The notes beneath the pieces were generated by a model. It was not told where the DNA came from. It did not search any database and saw only the letters and a list, made by a program, of their open reading frames with translations. The position numbers and the translations under genes were made by a program. A stretch of 64,000 bases of DNA from Ipomoea triloba (taxonomy: Eukaryota > Streptophyta > Magnoliopsida > Solanales > Convolvulaceae), in assembly GCF_003576645.1 (NCBI RefSeq), contig NC_044922.1, positions 16,637,839 through 16,701,838 of the forward strand. The letters are read 5' to 3'. Positions 35,227-47,657 of the stretch are shown here, piece by piece (within the stretch, counting starts at the first letter, position 1; each line of letters starts with the position of its first letter).

Positions 35227-35286
35227 CTATAATGTTAAGTTTTAATTGTTGTATATATATATAGTTCTTTAAAATAATATTGTGTT

Positions 35287-38200
35287 TTACTTCTTGAGGG
35301 TTTGAAGATCAGCATAGTACTTGGTTATCCAACCTTGTATTATCTCAATCTCCTTGTTCCGTTGCTCAGTTAACCAATTTGGATCCGTAGCTCTTTCCCC
35401 ATTTAAGTCCAGACAATGAGAGCCTACAACACTCCAAACAAATTTATACTTTCATCAGCTTATATATATATATATATATATATGATCAACATGCATCAGG
35501 CCATTTGCACCGAGTACTATGAAGACAAGAATTTGACAATATTTAATACAACTAAAAAAATACATATATGAATAGTTCTACTCAGTACCAAAGGAATAAA
35601 AGCTGATCCACAACGTGTGTATACATATTTATGAACATACCATTTTGGGTATAAACCGCAAGTATAGTATCTGATATGTTTTCCAAAACTCTGTGAATCC
35701 ACAAAGACAAGAAAGCAAATAGAATAACATAAGATAGGGAGGCTAGGAATTTTTTTAATTTATTTATTAACTAAAAAGAGTGGATTTAAGATTACCCAGC
35801 AATGCTATATGGGTCTTTCCGTCCGTTGGAGAAAATGATGTTGCTACCAAAGTTCCGAAGAATTAATTTCATATCCTGCAATTTTAAGTTGTCATATAAT
35901 AATATAAATTAAAGCAAGCTAATATGCGTCGTACATGAAGAAATTTCAATGTTGCATATTCCAATGCTGACATGCCAAATAAAAAAAAAATTGAAGAACA
36001 TACGTGTCCTCCGTAATAAGTTGTAACCCAATGTGGTCGAGGTGGAACGCCGAAGGTATCAATGCAGGCTTGGGAATTTTGCTGCAGATTAAAAGGAGCT
36101 GGATCGAACATGGAGTCATTGCCTTTCGCAATCGGAAATACCATTTCACTACAAGTCTACACACCAAAATGGTAAATTGTATAAATAACATATTGATCTA
36201 TCACACAATTTAAGGTTATTTTGTTCAAAACAACATCATTTTGAGCAGAATAACCCATTTAAAAAAATTGGACAATAGTTAATCGGCGGACTAAGCAATT
36301 GAGTTTGGTGCCTAGGCCGCCTAAAACACCAATTATAGTGATAATCTAGGCGGCAGGCCGACACCTAGGCATGCATGATTAAATTTTTACGACCTTGATA
36401 TTTAATTAAGATTAATTGAAATTATATAATATGTTAACAACAAATGTATAATATATTATCTACAGATTCAAAGGAGTAGGATCCACCTATTGTGGACCCT
36501 GTTTCATGGTATAACAATTGATAATAGTCTTCCTCATAAATGAGAGGTAGACGCTAGATAGTAGTAGTGTTTACTTACTTGCCAATTCCATCCCCAAGTA
36601 TCATCATCTTCTCCGGGCGATGCCAGCGTCTCTCCGACGGAAACATTGTAGCAAGGTTGATTCCCTTCGCTGGCGACGACACCAGCATGTATCCGGTCAA
36701 GAATATAAGCCTCTTTGGGCGCGCTATCTATGCCGCCGCACACAACCGTCACTGGATATTCCGGTGGCGAGTTATATTGAGCGGCGCCAGTATACATCCA
36801 ATCCAAGTAATCCTTTAGCTCCCATGACGAGTTTAAATCCCTAAATATCAACGCCGACACGGTAAAAGCTTTAAACAAATTGAAGGGTAAATCACATCCA
36901 AAAATTCAAGACGATTGGTCCTAATATAATGACATTCGAAACATCAATATGAACAAAAAAAATCAAAACAAAAATCTAATAGTATTAATCCAAACATAAA
37001 AATTAGATTTAAGGGAATAAAATTTTTAATTAAAAGGGTAATTAAATCACATAATTGTGTTTTAAAAAGTTGTCAACTAAAACTAACTATGATTTTGATT
37101 TCCGTTGCTAATATATAAATCCATGAACCAAACACTTCCTAATACTTACTCGCAGAGCTTGAACTTGCGACGGAGAATGGATAGGCCATATGGCTTGGAA
37201 GCAATTTTGTCAATAATAGACCATGATTTTTTTATAGTTTGATAACAACTCTCACTAACTTCCTGCAACCAACATTCATAAAATTACATTCAACAAAAAA
37301 TATACAGTCTCGTATCAAGTAAGAACCACTTCAAGGAAGTGCTAGAATGTAAGGAAAAGTATGAAAACATTGTATTAAAATTCTGGTTCACATTTTACAA
37401 TACATGACATGCGTATTGTTTATAACAATGTATTTGGTAATAAAGTCTAACTAATTCTAATAATAATATAAGAACTCATAGTCTAATGTTTCTCTAATTC
37501 TCTAATAATATAATAAATCCTATTATAATTTTGATCTAATTCTAATAATACAATACTTCCGATTCCTGTAGCATATCCAAAAATCATTATCATTATATGA
37601 TGTAACAGAAAGTTTGATTGCATGCTTACCCTAAAATCTTTAGTTACTATGGAATAGTATCCATTTTGTGGTGTGATATCTTCAAAGTAGAGAATGGGAG
37701 CTGACGAAGCCAAGGCTCCCAGCGAAACATGTGGATACTTCAACCGAAACCACGAAGCAAGCACTTCAATATATAAGAAAAATTCATATATGCTTTAAAT
37801 CCTCTGAAAAAAAAAAATTGAACTCTAGAAAATAATGAAGGAAAAATATAATATCATACTTCCTCCGTATGATCCTCCGACAACAATGATGGGGCAATCA
37901 TGAGCCGAGTATTCCTTCTTTATGTATAACAATATCTCTGCATAATCAGCCAAAGCTTGAGCCGAATTGAAATAGCCACGAGTGGTCTCATCATTCATAG
38001 CTTCTTCCATGGTTCCAAGTGGAATTGATTCCCCATAATACCTATGCTGCATGATTAAGATAATTTTAGGATTAATTAGTAATTACCACTTATGTCAAAA
38101 GTCATAGATAGTACTGAAGACGCAACTTTATTTCGTTATAAACCGTCATCACATTTTCGAGAGGCCTGATGTTGGACTTGACCATTCACTAGTCTTCACC

Positions 38201-38325
38201 CAACAATCTTCTAGTCACCAATTGATGAATTAGACCCTTTACCGGCCTCCACCCAATAGATAATATAATGATAAAGACTTTCATGGAGCATTTAATACTA
38301 GTATTACTACGTTATACTAATAAAC

Positions 38326-38387
<62 letters not shown>

Positions 38388-38806
38388 TGTATCATCACCT
38401 CTATGTAGACAAGAAGAGCCTTAAAACGAGGGGCATTATCGGTGAGAAATCCGATGTCATAGTCGAGGGGAGATTCAGCACCGAGCCAGGCGAAAATAGG
38501 GGAGTTCGATTGGGCGCCACCCCAGAAGTTGGAGTTGACTATGTATCTGTGTTTGAAGGTGGCATAGCTTTGAGGTCCATAATTGAAGTGATCCAATGTT
38601 TGGTTGTAATAATAGGTTTTGAATTGAGAGTCAGAGGTAGCAGAAGTAGTCCTGTCGGAAGAAGAAGAAGACCGATATTGTCGTCGTAGGATAGAGCGGT
38701 AGAACGGAGTGAGACGAGGAATTTTGTGTGGGGTTAGAGAAAAGGAAGTTGTGGTGAAGAGAATGAGAAGAAAAAGGCATTGAATTACAACTCTTAACAA
38801 CTCCAT
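35287..38806 (-). CDS. Pro-X carboxypeptidase-like S28 peptidase, copy D
   Basis: Nine exons: 38806-38399, 38046-37860, 37763-37630, 37262-37150, 36840-36579, 36156-36004, 35875-35796, 35690-35641 and 35423-35287. They sum to 1524 nt, encoding 507 aa ending in ...LQTLKK. The N-terminus ([17 protein letters not shown]) is a signal peptide. The predicted triad is Ser195 in GGSYGG, Asp440 in GRKDPYS and His465 in SHCLDL; GLRDPYS in the sister copies has become GRKDPYS here, next to the catalytic Asp. It is very close to copy B and shares its 5' and 3' flanks, so the two arose by segmental duplication. It lacks the MITEs found in copy B. Exon 6 is 153 nt and in frame. Expected role: cleavage of Pro-X bonds at C-termini in the vacuole or apoplast. 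Confidence 0.92.
38058..38262. mobile_element. Insertion of ~205 bp in intron 1 of copy D
   Basis: Intron 1 of copy B runs GATTAAGATAATATAATGA without interruption, while copy D has about 205 extra bases flanked by AGATAAT on both sides. No clear terminal inverted repeat is seen, so the class (SINE, solo LTR fragment or MITE) is open. Confidence 0.6.
38330..38384. repeat. Long TA microsatellite in intron 1 of copy D
   Basis: About 27 uninterrupted TA units just inside the exon 1 donor; copy B has no such run at this place. Confidence 0.95.
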
Positions 38807-39099
38807 TGCAATTGCAACGAATATAATTGAAATTCAAGACTGAGATATATGCCCTATGTATATATTATTATGGCTTTTTATTATGATGGATGGCCAAGAA
38901 AGTTTGTAAAATTATTCCTATTTTGGTATGAATTAGGAACTCTAATTCTATGATATTAAGGAAAATATATAAATTCTACTTGGAGGAGGTAAGATTCTTT
39001 TTCTTGACTAATTGGGAATCTATCAAATTTATTCAATTAAATATTTATCATTTTTTTGTGTTAGGTTAAACGAATGGAACATTTTAATTAATTTTCTTG

Positions 39100-39912
39100 A
39101 TAATTTATTAATTATTATGTTTTTTTGACTAATTAATTATTATGTTTTTAGGGTAACACCATGTTATTTAATTTTTCGTGTAAGGTTATTCATTCCCATC
39201 AAATTAAATATATTCATTGAAAATGTTTTCATTAGAATTTAATTGATGAGAAAGTACCAAATGTCTTTACTATTGACAATATTTAGTAATTTTTATTTTC
39301 GACTTTCGAAGATGAAAAATTGATAGTCAAGGGACCATTTATCATTTATGATTCAAATTGAATGTCGTAGATGAAAAATTGATAAAATTCAATAGTCAAT
39401 GGACCATTTATGATTCAATTGAAAATCGATGACAAAAATTAGTAAATGTCAATAGTTAAATGATCATTCCTGAAAATAACTCTTAAATATTTATAAATTT
39501 TTAATTTCTTTAAACTATGACTAATTCATAGCTACTTCTCTCAGCTCATTACGTTATTGCAATAATAAAGCAAGTCTAATTTATCCTTTCAAACTTGATT
39601 TTTACCTTAAATGTAATTTAATCCATTTGAATTGACGTATAACTAACACAAATGCTATTTGCAAAAAAAAAAATATATGCATAGAAATTTAATTTATGTT
39701 CCCTATCGTCATATGTCTATAAGTTATCTTTTTTTTTTTTGAAGGAATGTCCATAAGTTATCTAGTCATACTACGAATTAATCAAACCAAAGTATGTTAT
39801 AGTGTTTGTCTGTTAATTAATTATCCTTTATTGCATAATCAAGCTTACCAAATAAACTTCATCATAATAAAATTATATATCTTCTCAAACCAAAGTATAT
39901 GTTACAGTGTGT
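39100..39912. other. Intergenic region with a MITE arm
   Basis: About 39290-39482 carries repeated ATAGTCAA(G/T)GGACCATTTAT phrases ending in AACTC, like the right arm of the Mutator-type foldback family, without a left partner. The rest is AT-rich with no gene. Confidence 0.4.
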
Positions 39913-39914
39913 GC

Positions 39915-40245
39915 AAAATCCCTGGCTGAAGCTATGACTTGTAAGGAAGCTTTCACATGGGTTAAATCTGGAGGTGTGCTGAAAGTTTGTGTTTAGTTTG
40001 ACTGACTCATCCTGGTTCAAACTTTAATTAGCGGGTTGAATAGGTCTTATTTATTAGGTTCTATTATTTTTTATTGTAAAACTTTTAGTAGTTCAATTTG
40101 TCATTTTCTTGTGTTTTTCAGTATATTTCTCGGTCAATGAACCAGATAGTCATGCTTTGACTAAGATGGCTGGCTCTTAAGCTGATCGTATGAGCTGGGA
40201 AGGTGCTCTCCCTCATTTTCTTCATGCTTTGGTTTAATATATACT
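39915..40245 (+). pseudogene. LINE RNase H domain remnant
   Basis: The plus strand reads SLAEAMTCKEAFTWVKSGGV and, after decayed sequence and a frameshift, pieces equivalent to RSMNQ(V)SHALTKMAGS, then ADRMSWEGALPHFLHALV. This is the plant-LINE RNase H pattern: an AEA-ALxW block and a later NQxAHxLA block with the carboxy-terminal tail. The intervening part has stops. It is a dead fragment of a non-LTR retrotransposon. Confidence 0.65.
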
Positions 40246-40259
40246 ATTAAGTTGTTGGT

Positions 40260-40845
40260 TTTCAAAAAATATATCTTCTCGATCTAAAAGGCAAAGTACC
40301 AAATATTCACACTAATATTTTATATTGAGACGCTTTTGATGGGTTAATATGAGTTGGTTTTGGTTTTCAATATATATATATATATATAAAAGTAATTAAC
40401 CATGGGCTACTTGTAAAAGATTAGATTAAAAAAAAAAGAAGATGATATCAATATACTTTTTTTGGTCAAGAGGGAAACACGCACTCATATGTAATAATTT
40501 GCAAACCAAATAAGAAAGATAAATTGTACTAAGAAGATTCTGTCTCAGGAATTTGCCTAAGAAAATGTTGGCAATGATTGAATCTATGACCTTTAGGCAC
40601 GAGAATCATATTTCAGCCACTTGATCACCACTTTCAAGGCCAATATACCATATTTTAAAACTATGGGATACTACAAATTTAATAAAATATACATATATAC
40701 TGCTTGAAATTAAATATTGTTCATTAAAAACTTTAGTACGTAATGGTTATGATTATATTTTATAAATTTGATGATGCTAATTAAATTGAATAGGGAATTT
40801 AGAACCCAAAATGATATGTAACTTTAGGGAGTTGTATTGGACATA
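40260..40845. other. Intergenic region, no gene seen
   Basis: AT-rich sequence with one short TA run near 40372-40387. Confidence 0.4.
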
Positions 40846-40849
40846 TTTG

Positions 40850-41065
40850 TGTGCAAATTATTGGTCCACATAGTGTTGTATGGATCGTAACAAAAAATAT
40901 ATTTTTAATATACTAAATGTACATTATACATTTACTCAATGTGCATTGTACAAAACAATGTAATTTCAATACTTAAATAATGTATTTTTCCTTAATACAA
41001 TAAAAGTACATTATTTGTGTACATAATGTACATTATTTGATAGTATAATCCACACAATTGTAATG
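40850..41065. mobile_element. Foldback MITE family F1, copy 2
   Basis: Starts near ATTGGTCCACATAGTGTT and ends near ATAATCCACACAATTGTAATG, with AATGTACATT motifs inside. More diverged than the copy at 41307-41548. Confidence 0.6.
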
Positions 41066-41306
41066 ATTACATATTTGTGATGCCAATTTTTAGGAGTGGA
41101 ACACAACAAACATCATTGGAAGTTCTCTCCCCACATTAGAAACTCCCCATGCAAATGAAGATCTATATATCCTTAAAAAGAAAATGAGACACAAAAAAGA
41201 AAAAAAAATCAACAAACACATGATTAATTTTACATAGCTTAGTTATGAAAACCAAATTTCGATGCAAGTAGGGATACAAAGAACATTATATAAAGAAAGG
41301 GCAAAT

Positions 41307-41548
41307 TATTGCATGGACCATGGTCCACACAGCTGTGTGGACCAAAAATAAAAAGTACATTATTTTTATACTGAAGGTACATTATTTTTATACTGTAGGT
41401 ACATTATTTGACAGTATATATTAAATAATGTACCTTCAATACAAAAATAATGTACCCTAAAATAATGTACCTACAGTATAAAAATAATGTATTTTTTATT
41501 TTTGGTCCACCTGTGTGGACCATGGTCCATGCAATAATGATCGATAAA
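41307..41548. mobile_element. Foldback MITE family F1, copy 3
   Basis: The ends ATTATTGCATGGACCATGGT and ACCATGGTCCATGCAATAAT are perfect inverted repeats. The interior arms with AAAAATAATGTACCT and AGGTACATTATTTTT fold back as well. The ends are the best preserved of the three copies, so this is likely the youngest. Target duplication unclear. Confidence 0.8.
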
Positions 41549-41559
41549 GAAAGATCATA

Positions 41560-42225
41560 TCCCAATAGGAATCACTAAAACCATAACTAATGTATTGATT
41601 TTATTAATTGGGCTGACTGATATACAATCACTAATCCCAGTTTTGTGAACGGATTGTTAATAATATCTATGGTGGGATGCAGATTGTAGATTGGGCTGAG
41701 TGGAGTGATGTGCATCAGTAGCATTCTTGAAAAATTATTATATCATGCATCTCAATATCCATCTTGTAAGGTAAACCTTAATACAAGTGTTGACGGGGGT
41801 TTGGAGGGGCAAACTCAGCATTATGCCATCGAAATTTGGCGTTGACCGCTTTACAAGTATAACGAAATAAAAAAAAAATCTGTCTCTTCCACCCTTACGA
41901 AGGACAACGATATTATCGAAGAAATTTGTCTTGCTAACCAGTTTTTTACATACGTACAATTTTGAATTTTGAATATTCTTGTTGTGTATTGAAATTTTTT
42001 GGCATATGATGTATTAATTTACAAGTGATTTATTATACTCTAAATTATTCATTATGTTTTTTTTTAATGTTTGTATATAGCAAGGATATATTAAGATTTT
42101 AAAAAGTTCCATAAGAGAGATTAATCGAACCAAACATCTTAATTAATTCCTAGGTAATTTAATTATATATTATGCTTTTTAAGGTAACATCAAACATTTA
42201 ATTAATTTTTCTTCCAAAGTTATTA
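41560..42225. other. Intergenic region, no gene seen
   Basis: Only short chance frames on either strand. Confidence 0.4.
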
Positions 42226-42229
42226 CCAT

Positions 42230-42510
42230 CAAATACATTCCTTCAGGGGTCATGGACCGATTACTTATAATGAAGGAGAGTAATTGCTCTAAACTTTTAT
42301 TGGTCCGAGCATACTTTGAGTGCCTAATAGCCCTACGAGTTTGAGTTGAGTATAGGGGCATGATTTGAGTTGGTTGCCTCATTAAAAACTTTAGACTTAG
42401 AAAAATCCAGTAGAAAAAAATTTAGCTTAGCAAAAAAGAGTACAATCATGGGCGCAATCTTTAAGACTATAAAGGGTGGATTGTTTATGTAGCCATGTTA
42501 CTCCTTTTGG
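42230..42510. mobile_element. Diverged fragment of an LTR-element interior
   Basis: Matches the interior of the LTR retrotransposon at 43878-47333 (about 44345-44560). Shared phrases include GGTTGCCTC(A/G)TTAAAAAC and AGAAAAATCCAGT. No LTR is attached. Confidence 0.6.
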
Positions 42511-43495
42511 CTAAATCTCAAGTGAATTCTCCTGTCAGATAGCGAGCGGGGATCTTGCACTAGTCGACGATCATGATCGAGCTTGTAATTTTTGATATTG
42601 ACTTGATAGAATATTTGAGCATAAAGTCTAGAATAGCTTGACTTGTTGGTGCTTGTGTATATATTATCAAATGAACCTATAGAGAAATTAAAATGATAGT
42701 TTATTGTTGTTATAATGAACCTATAGTGTATAAAATGAAATTGGATAGTAGAGCGCAGCTTATACAAATATGTATACTATCAAATGAACATTATGTGTAA
42801 CTAAAATAATATTTCAACATTACTATAATGAGAATATAGTGTGTAGAAAATTAAACTAAAAAACGGTAATAACTTTTATTTTTCTAAAATTAAAATCAAA
42901 TGACGTGGTTTTACTTCGTCATTTACGCTGCAATATAAATTATGGTCCACAGTAAAATTTGCCACTTTCCTAGATCATGATTCGTGAAGTTCCTAAGCAC
43001 ACTGGAATGGATGGCATTAGCAGCCACATTGCCGTGCCATTCTAAAATGTTCAACTCCAGGAATACATGACCATTCTATCCTCAAATAGGACACAACATA
43101 GTTCGCAATGACTGGTGCCGTTCCTCATCGTGCAAGGATGTTAGTACTGGCAAACAAAAATTGGAGTGTTTGAAATACTTTTAATTTGTTGATACTTTTT
43201 GAGATGATAGGTGTCCAAACCTGTCATTTCTTTATTTCTTGCAACACGCTTTTAACTTTTGGGTAAAGATTATTTCCTATTAAGTAAAAAGAATGTCTTT
43301 AATTTGTGTAGGTCCAAAAGTATTTTTGTTGTTTTTCAGAAGAGAGCTTGTTGTCAGGTTCCTTAGAAGTTGTGCCCAATAGCTCATTATCATAAAGCAA
43401 GAACATTTGTTCCCAATAGCTCTTTATCATAAAGCAAGAGCATTTTCCTGACCGTTTATTAAAGAGATCAGATCTTAGATACTAATTTTTTTCGA
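42511..43495. other. Intergenic region, no gene seen
   Basis: About 42660-42850 has repeats of TCAAATGAAC and AAATTAAAATGATA also seen near 5960-6010. Otherwise no structure was noticed. Confidence 0.4.
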
Positions 43496-43499
43496 GCTT

Positions 43500-43604
43500 T
43501 AGTGGAGCCAACTTATAACTCTTTATGTTTCAGTACGTTGAGAAATTAGCTATGAACAGATACTACATTGTAACAAAGTCAGTAGTACTCAAAAAAAAAA
43601 AAGA
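43500..43604 (+). mobile_element. SINE 3' fragment
   Basis: On the plus strand the phrase TTGAGAAATTAGCTATGAAC, then GATACTACATTGTAAC and CAGTAGTACTC followed by a 12-nt A-run, matches the body and tail of the SINE at 6879-7011. The B-box part is missing, as in 5'-truncated retroposons. Confidence 0.65.
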
Positions 43605-43877
43605 TCTTAGATACTAATTAATTAAGCTATTTTTAGTTTATACAAGATACTATTAATTAAGGAGTTAATTCCAGCAATGGTCCTCCGACTATGTTGATTT
43701 TTTAATATTAGTCCCGATTTTTAATTTGGACAATTTATGTCCATTGACTTTCAAATTCTTTCCAATGTTGGTCCTTTTGTCAAATTTTGGTTAAGTTGAG
43801 GTCAAATGAAGGGGTAAAATTGTTTGTTCGCATGTTTAGTGTATTATTACTCGTATTTCTCCTGTCCTACACGCTGT

Positions 43878-44243
43878 TGATGGTGTAAATGTAAACGGGG
43901 GTACGAATTTACACCACGTGTGTTTGATTGAGTATGATGTAGTGTATGGAGTGTGTATGCTTGGGAAGGAAAGGCATGGTTTTCTTCCTGGAGAAGAAGA
44001 GCCAGGAACTCAGTGAGAGAGAGAGTGTGAGACTTAGTGATCAATGGACTCTGAATGCCATTAACAGGAGGGTCAGGTCCTTTATATAGAAATAGGACCT
44101 GACCCTTCAGGAATATAATATTTCCCAAAGGTCACTTGCCCCTTAACAATTTCTAAGGGACACCCGATCTTTTAGGGATACAATAATACACGGACTATAT
44201 ACATTGTACTTCTACAGTAGTCCCTGGGGGTATTTACCCATCA
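43878..44243 (-). repeat. 3' LTR of the element at 43878-47333
   Basis: 366 bp, TG...CA ends. A TATA-like TATATAAA (minus strand of 44081-44088) lies inside a 12-bp perfect inverted repeat (AGGGTCAGGTCC at 44069-44080, GGACCTGACCCT at 44095-44106). Confidence 0.9.
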
Positions 44244-44719
44244 CAAGTCCCCCACTTCTTGAATCTGCGAGAGTCGTCAGGTTCGAGAAGTAAAATGTGC
44301 TCCAGGCGGCCAACTTGTTACAAGCAAAGTCTCCCCGGTCTGAATGCCTTAATAGACTGTGACGAACCCCTTAAGTCTGAGTTGAGCATGGGGGCGTGAT
44401 TTACACTGGTTGCCTCGTTAAAAACCTTAGACTAAGAAAAATCCAGTGGGAAAAAACCTAGCTAAGGGAAAAAGAGTACAACCAAAAGCGTAATAATTAA
44501 AGACTACAAGGGGTTATGTCTAGTTGTTGATGCAGTTATGTTGCTCCTTGTGCTGCCATTGTCGAGATGCAAATATATCGAACATCTATAGATGGAGAAG
44601 ATAATGCCAACCATTGAGCGGTAGGAGAAAATAATATGATGTCGAGCAGATATAGACCTACCACATTATGAGATATGTGTGAAGGCCTTAAGCTAATATT
44701 AACGCCAAGACGCGGGATA

Positions 44720-45195
44720 AATTCATCACTAAAAAGGCGGCCTTGCTGAGAATCGGTATAAGCTCATCGCTGAGAAGCGGGATAGATTCATCGTTGGAAA
44801 AGCGACAACGCTCAAAGGCGGGATAAATTCATCGCTGAAAAGCGGCATCGCTAAAAAACGAAATATAATCATCGCTGAAAAGCGCGATAAAAACATCGCT
44901 GAAAAGCGGCATCGCTAAGAAGCGGGATAAAGTCATCGCTGAAAAGCGGCATCTCTAAGAAGCGGAAAAGTCATCGCTGAAAAGCGGCATCGCTCAAAAG
45001 CGGGATAAAATCATCGCTGAAAAGCGGGATAAAATCATCGCTGAAAAGCGGCATCGCTAAGAAGCGGGATAAAATCATCGCTGAAAAGCAGCATCGCTAA
45101 GAAGCGGGATAAAGTCATCGCTGAAAAGCAGCATCGCTAAAAAGCGGGATAAAATCATCGCTGAAAAGCAGCATCGCTAAGAAGCGGGATAAAAT
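44720..45195. repeat. Minisatellite of ~20-40-bp units
   Basis: About a dozen imperfect units built from ATCGCTGAAAAGCGG and ATCGCTAAGAAGCGGGATAA. It is a tandem array inside the interior of the non-autonomous LTR element, as often seen in such elements. Confidence 0.9.
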
Positions 45196-46939
45196 TTAGT
45201 GTCATGACGAGGCATGGGCACACTCAGCCGGACAAATTTATGCAGGTCAACCCCAAACGAAAAATTCGTGTAGGTTGAACAAAACCCCAAACGAAAGTGT
45301 TTTTTTTTTTTTTTAAATCCGTGCAGGTTGATCAAACCCCAAACGGAACCGGACATATCCGTGCAGGTCGATCAAACCCCAAACGGAAGAACCGGTTTTT
45401 TTTTTTTTTCCGAAGGGGTTGGGGGACAAAGTCCCCCACTTTATGAACTACACACAGGGTAGCAGGCTAGCAGCCGTGCTACCCAAAAAATATATTTATA
45501 TATTTTTTGTTACAATGATCTTATACTACAATTTACATCTTTTGCCTACTTTCAATCTTTACAATCATGTAGACCTATTACAAAAAAAAGCTTGTAGTCT
45601 CCAACTCTAAAAGTATTGTAGTTCTGATTCTGGGTAGCGTCTCCAACTTCAAATATAGTCTTTTCATCTTGAACAATTTTTGTTGAAGTCTTCGAGTCTT
45701 CAATGATCTCAATCTTTGTTGAAGTCTACGTCTTCATGGATCCCATTAATCTTTTTGAGGAGTGATAATAGTAGGAATATAGAAAATATTCCATACATAA
45801 TATATTATTATATATAATATATTATAAATTTTTTTTTTTAGGGGTGGCAGCCGAAGCTGCCACCATATTACTATTATATATATATATATTATATTATTAT
45901 TACTAAAGTTGGTGGGGACAATCGGCGGTTTGTCCCCCACCACTTTTTTTTTTATAATAATAATAATAATAATAATAATATAATATAATATAATATATAT
46001 ATAATAATACATGTGATCAGATTCCACTTCTCAAAGCTCCATGCATTATCAGCCAAAGGTGGAACCATCTGCACGCCTCCTGCCATTTTATTATTACCAG
46101 ACCTTGAGCCCTGTGCAACGTTGACCAATCAAATTTGCAGAAGAGGAGCATTGATCCCATCCATGGAACCACTAACAACATGCTGAACAGCATCATAGAT
46201 ATGGCTGGCGTAACAAAACTTCTTCGCCTGTTGTTTTGCGTGGGGAGCCAGATCGCCGTTGCTCCTTGGTTCGCAATCACCGCCGAACACGCTCGGAGTT
46301 TTGCAGCTGGGTCTCACGGGCGATTGTGGAAGCTGGCGGCGGTAGCGATGGAGCGGCGGTGGCTGGCGGCGTTCCTTGATCTCGACCAGGGAGTGATGGC
46401 GGTTACGGTGGACTGCGGCGACGAGCGGGAGGAAAGTGATCGAACAGAGTTCATGACCGCCACAACCAAATATCCTTTCGGCGAGCCTACGGTGACCAAT
46501 AGTGACGACGAAAATGGTTTGTCCGAACTCCGCCTCTGGTGGTAGTTTGAGGACGGCACGTCGGTGTGGCTACCTGCGGTAGTGGATTCGGTTGGTGCAG
46601 GACCTACGGTGGAGCGGCGACGATGAAGAGATGATGATGATGATGGCTGACTCTCTTGGGAACATAATTTTCTGTTGCGTTCTCCTATTTTTTTACGATC
46701 GTACAACTATGGTAAATCGTCGTTGAAGCAGCGTCGAAGGTGTAACTGGTGGTAACGCTGCGAACACGCCAATAGGTTCTTCTACAACGGCGATAGCGGC
46801 GGCAGAAGGATTCCTCATGCCAAACTTGAAGGTGACCGAAACTGATGATGATTATGACAAAGGATGGAGGACGGTGAATATCATCCTGATGATTTAGAGG
46901 AACACGGCATTTCATCGCATTCCCAATAGACGGCGCCAA

Positions 46940-47333
46940 TGATGGTGTAAATGTAAACTGGGTACGGATTTACACCACGTGTGTTTGATTGAGTATGATG
47001 TAGTGTATGAAGTGTGTATGCTTGGGAAGGAAAGGCATGGTTTTCTTCCTGAAGAAGAAGAGCCAAGAACTCCATAGTGAACAAGAGAGAGGGAGAGTAG
47101 AGTGAATATTGGATCATTGGATCCCAAGAGGCAAGGGATGAGAGCCCTCCATTACAGTGGAGGGTCAGGTCCTTTATATAGAAATAGGACCTGACCCTTC
47201 AGGAATATAATATTCCCCAAAGGTCACTTGCCCTTTAAGAATTTCTAAGGGACACCCGACCTTTTAAGGGTACAACAATACACGGACTATACATTATATT
47301 TCTACAGTAGTCCCTGGGGGTATTTACCCATCA
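46940..47333 (-). repeat. 5' LTR of the element at 43878-47333
   Basis: 394 bp. It differs from the other LTR by substitutions and about 28 bp of net length, mainly near 47080-47150. The same inverted repeat brackets the TATA box (47161-47172 and 47187-47198). Confidence 0.9.
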
Positions 47334-47410
47334 GCTGTATATATGAATATAATCTCAGTCGAAGTCTCCATCGAAACCATATAATCTCAGCCGAAGTCTC
47401 TTCGACTGAG

Positions 47411-47413
<3 letters not shown>

Positions 47414-47458
<45 letters not shown>
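47414..47458. repeat. TA microsatellite
   Basis: About 22 TA units, preceded by an inverted repeat of AATCTCAGTCGAAG. Confidence 0.9.
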
Positions 47459-47459
<1 letters not shown>

Positions 47460-47657
47460 TATAGGACATGAGAAATACGAGTAATAATATACTATACAGG
47501 TGAACGAACAATTTTACCCCTTCATTTGACCTCAACTTAACCAAAATTTGACGAAATGACCAACATTAAAAAAAAATTTGAAAGTCAAGGAACTTAAATT
47601 GTCCAAATTAAAAATCGGGGACTAATTTTAGAAAATCAAGGTGCAATTTAGTAGCTC

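Larger units (their letters stand above)
43878..47333 (-). mobile_element. Non-autonomous LTR retrotransposon
   Basis: Near-identical direct LTRs (43878-44243 and 46940-47333) begin TGATG and end CATCA and are flanked by the 5-bp duplication GCTGT (43873-43877 and 47334-47338). On the minus strand a primer site TGGCGCCGTC follows the 5' LTR, and a purine tract AAGAAGTGGGGGACTT precedes the 3' LTR. A TATATAAA box lies in each LTR. The 2.7-kb interior has no reverse transcriptase, integrase or protease. It has decayed short frames (about 46020-46700), a minisatellite and repeated CCCCAAACG(G/A)A units at 45245-45390. It must depend on a partner element for movement. Confidence 0.9.
43662..47657. 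mobile_element. Mutator-type foldback MITE split by an LTR retrotransposon
   Basis: The left arm 43662-43872 and right arm about 47460-47657 are complementary: for example TTTTAATTTGGACAATTTA on the left and TAAATTGTCCAAATTAAAA on the right, and ATTACTCGTATTTCTC against GAGAAATACGAGTAAT. The ends are GAG and CTC as in the other foldback elements, but no 9-bp flank duplication is preserved. The LTR element occupies the loop, with TA-rich sequence beside it. Confidence 0.75.

Noticed and set aside
38387..38689. A 100-codon plus-strand frame
   Set aside because: It is the antisense of exon 1 of the intact carboxypeptidase copy D, whose splice sites and homologues fix the minus strand.
44720..45195. 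CRISPR-like array
   Set aside because: The units are contiguous and imperfect without unique spacers, in a plant LTR element; it is a minisatellite.
46135..46706. Overlapping 130-136-codon frames on both strands
   Set aside because: They lie in the interior of a non-autonomous LTR element, show no recognised domain and neither frame is clearly favoured.
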